DNA of 7,538 nucleotides. It comes from Fidelibacterota bacterium. GTDB lineage: Bacteria; Fidelibacterota; Marinisomatia; Marinisomatales; S15-B10. Positions within the stretch are counted from its first letter, which is position 1. Every line of letters starts with the position of its first letter. The notes under the pieces are model-generated. The model was not told the origin of the DNA. It searched no databases and was given only the letters and a program-made list of their open reading frames with translations. This document shows positions 5,408-7,538 of this stretch, in pieces. A program made the position numbers and the translations under genes. The stretch spans positions 43,983-51,520 of the forward strand of contig PAOF01000006.1 in NCBI GenBank assembly GCA_002707905.1. Direction: 5' to 3'.

Positions 5408-7538
5408 CATTTTCATCTCCATAAATACTTTTTAGCTTATTAATGAATTTATCATCATTAGAAACTTTTAATTTTTTTGAGTAAAATTTTTTATTTTCTC
5501 CTAAACTATCATATAAGTGAAAAAAAACTTTGGAATTACCTTGGTGATTATTTATTAGATTATATAATTCATCAACATCATCTTCTTTCATTTTATTGAC
5601 CTCCAATACAATATTCATTATTGAAGGATTTTTACCTTGAACATCATCAAGCGATTCAATAGAATCAACAATAATTTTTAAAATATTTTCATTAATTCCA
5701 GAGGTTGATTTTCCTTTTACAAATATTAATCCCCCTTCAACAATTAAAGATTTAAATTTTGAAAAAGAATCATGAAATATTAATAAATCAACTGTTCCAC
5801 CTATACATTCAAGTTTACAAAAAGCCATTTCTTGATTTTTTTTATCAAAATGGTGTTTTAATTCTGTAATTATTCCTCCAATTTTAATTTTTTCTAAATC
5901 TTCATTTTTTTCAGTAAAATCATAGTTAGAAAACTTTTCTAAAGTTTTAGAATATTCTAAAAGTGGGTGACCACTGAGGTAAAAACCCATTAATTCTTTT
6001 TCATAATCAAGTTTTTTATTTTCATTCCAATCTTCAATTTCAGGTAGTTTAACATAATTTGTAAAATCTGTATTATTTTCACTATTGTTAAAAATAGTAA
6101 ACTGATTATTTTTTGACTCTGTTTGTTCTTTTTGAGCAGATTTAAGAGTTATTTCAACTATAGAATATTTTTGCGCTCTATTTCCATCAATCGAATCCAT
6201 TGCCCCAGCAGCAATTAAACTTTCTAAAACTTTTTTATTGACCAATCTTAAATCTAGATTTTTACAAAAATCATACATGGTTTTTGATTTCCCTGATTTT
6301 TTTCGATTTTCAATAATATCTTTTAAAGCCTTAATTCCGACATTTTTTATAGCATTCAAACCGAAAGATATTGTTTTTTCATCAATAGCTCTAAAATTAA
6401 TTTCAGATTCATTAACATCTGGTGGATTTATTTTAATTTTTAATTTTTGACATTCATTTAATAATGTTACTACTCTGTTTGTGTTTATCATTTCACTGGT
6501 TAAGTTTGCAGCCATAAACTCAGATGGATAGTAAGTTTTTAAATATGCCGTTTGGTACGCTATATATGCATATGCTGTGCTGTGACTTTTATTGAAACCA
6601 TATTTTGCGAATTTTTCAATTAAATCAAAAATTTCAATGGATTTTTCTTTAGCAATTTGATTTTTAATAGCTCCTTTAATAAATTCCTTTCTAAGGTCTT
6701 TCATGAGCTTTTTTTCTTTTTTACCCATAGCTCTTCTCATTATGTCTGCTTGAGATAAACTAAACCCAGCTATGATGTTTGCTATTTGCATTACTTGCTC
6801 TTGATAAACAATAATACCATATGTTTCATTTAAAATATCTTTAAGTAGTGGGTCAATGTATTTAATTTGTTTTTTACCATGTTTTCTTTTTATAAACTCA
6901 TCAATATTTTCCATTGGTCCAGGTCTATATAACGCATTCATAGCAATTAAATCTTGAATTGATGTTGGTTTTAATTTTTTTAAATATTCTCTCATTCCAT
7001 TTGATTCAAATTGAAATACACCTATTGTATTGCCTTTAGAAAAAAGGTTAAAAACTTCATTATCATCAAGTGGAATTTTTTCCAATTTTATTTTTACTCC
7101 TCTTTTCTTAAGCAATTCAATTGTATCATTAATAACTGTCAAGTTTCTTAATCCCAGAAAATCCATTTTTAACAAACCTAGATCTTCTAAGTTTTTCATA
7201 TCATATTGTGAAGTAATATCCCCTTGACTAGATTTATATAAAGGTATATAATTTGATAAATTACCAGGTGTTATTACAACTCCTGCAGCATGAGTTGATA
7301 CATGTCTATTCATTCCTTCTAATGTTTTAGAGAAGTTAATTAGGTCTTTATTTAAATCATTTTTATTTGATATTTCTTTTAAATCATTGTTTAACTTTAA
7401 AGCTTGATCTAAAGATACTCCGGGGGTACTTGGAATAGATTTTGCAATTTTATCAACTTCCGAAAGACTAATTCCTAGAACTCTACCAACATCTCTAACT
7501 ACTTGTCTTGCTTTTAATTTTCCAAAAGTAATTATTTG
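5394..7538 (-). CDS. dnaE: DNA polymerase III alpha subunit, C-terminal part (5' end outside window)
   Basis: This is the replicative polymerase subunit. The frame is open from the right edge (QIITFGKLKA onward), giving 714 of an expected 1,100-1,200 residues; the Met codon at 7313 is internal. Fragment residues 15-22 (RDVGRVLG) and 83-88 (HAAGVV) are conserved DnaE palm/thumb sequence. D126 in KMDFLGLR matches the third catalytic aspartate; the first two (the PDxDxDF region) and the PHP domain lie outside. GVFQFESNGMR, YRPGPM, YGIIVYQEQVMQIA, MRRAMGKK and YGFNKSHSTAYA follow in family order. A helix-hairpin-helix is at about 391-412. QFTIF (479-483) fits the beta-clamp-binding pentapeptide, just before the GFYLSGHP motif. 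An OB fold spans about 551-610, followed by a C-terminal domain ending in NVWVE. It is DnaE-type, not PolC. motA follows after 51 nt. Confidence 0.96.
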   Translation of the reverse strand, partial: QIITFGKLKARQVVRDVGRVLGISLSEVDKIAKSIPSTPGVSLDQALKLNNDLKEISNKNDLNKDLINFSKTLEGMNRHVSTHAAGVVITPGNLSNYIPLYKSSQGDITSQYDMKNLEDLGLLKMDFLGLRNLTVINDTIELLKKRGVKIKLEKIPLDDNEVFNLFSKGNTIGVFQFESNGMREYLKKLKPTSIQDLIAMNALYRPGPMENIDEFIKRKHGKKQIKYIDPLLKDILNETYGIIVYQEQVMQIANIIAGFSLSQADIMRRAMGKKEKKLMKDLRKEFIKGAIKNQIAKEKSIEIFDLIEKFAKYGFNKSHSTAYAYIAYQTAYLKTYYPSEFMAANLTSEMINTNRVVTLLNECQKLKIKINPPDVNESEINFRAIDEKTISFGLNAIKNVGIKALKDIIENRKKSGKSKTMYDFCKNLDLRLVNKKVLESLIAAGAMDSIDGNRAQKYSIVEITLKSAQKEQTESKNNQFTIFNNSENNTDFTNYVKLPEIEDWNENKKLDYEKELMGFYLSGHPLLEYSKTLEKFSNYDFTEKNEDLEKIKIGGIITELKHHFDKKNQEMAFCKLECIGGTVDLLIFHDSFSKFKSLIVEGGLIFVKGKSTSGINENILKIIVDSIESLDDVQGKNPSIMNIVLEVNKMKEDDVDELYNLINNHQGNSKVFFHLYDSLGENKKFYSKKLKVSNDDKFINKLKSIYGDENVWVE
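6090..6104 (-). other. Predicted beta-clamp-binding motif QFTIF in DnaE
   Basis: The five codons read Q-F-T-I-F, in the same place as the QADMF motif of E. coli DnaE: after the helix-hairpin-helix region and before the (G)xYLxGHP motif that precedes the OB fold. It sits in a low-complexity N/S/T/E-rich linker. Binding to the sliding clamp is inferred from position and pattern. Confidence 0.6.

Noticed and set aside
6238..6450. Plus-strand open frame of 70 codons
   Set aside because: It lies wholly antisense inside well-conserved dnaE sequence, its composition is that of a reversed coding strand (Phe/Ile/Ser rich), and it has no family resemblance.
7030..7227. Plus-strand open frame of 65 codons
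   Set aside because: It is antisense to the dnaE catalytic region, including the KMDFLGLR motif; a shadow of the real gene.
7311..7313. ATG at 7313 as the start of dnaE
   Set aside because: The same frame continues upstream to the window edge with 75 codons of conserved DnaE sequence (QIITFG, RDVGRVLG), so this Met is internal.

Overview
The window is strongly A+T-rich chromosomal DNA, densely packed with ordinary bacterial genes and with no mobile element, tRNA, rRNA or CRISPR array that I can see. The standard genetic code fits throughout. The gene set (bacterial DnaE1, enolase, FtsB, MotA/MotB, a Wzx-type flippase) suggests a small-genome, low-G+C, Gram-negative-like bacterium. Two start regions carry a TAATTTTG element with an upstream TTTG, resembling Bacteroidota/FCB-type promoters. 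That makes an FCB-group marine lineage such as Marinimicrobia (SAR406) a reasonable guess. It is an inference, not something the sequence proves.

Layout, left to right. Positions 1-1999 hold a minus-strand surface-polysaccharide pair: a Wzx-like flippase (590-1999), then a GT4-type glycosyltransferase starting at 590 and running off the left edge. Their stop and start codons share one base (TAATG). Positions 2000-2171 are a divergent intergenic region. Positions 2172-3837 are a plus-strand pair, enolase followed 7 nt later by an FtsB/DivIC-like divisome protein that uses a TTG start. Positions 3803-7538 are a minus-strand run read as dnaE (5' end outside the window), motA, motB. The 3' ends of ftsB and motB overlap tail-to-tail by 35 bp. 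No stretch longer than about 175 bases lacks a gene.

How the genes work together: the flippase and glycosyltransferase would act in export and assembly of a surface glycan. Enolase (glycolysis) and FtsB (division) are a frequently seen neighbour pair. MotA and MotB should form an inner-membrane ion-driven stator anchored to peptidoglycan. No flagellar gene accompanies them here, so the machine they drive is unknown. DnaE is the replicative polymerase subunit; only its C-terminal part, about 714 residues, is present.

I found no convincing previously undescribed system. The points most worth a second look are the motAB pair without flagellar neighbours, the repeated TAATTTTG promoter-like element, the convergent ftsB/motB overlap, and the A9 tract directly after the glycosyltransferase start codon.
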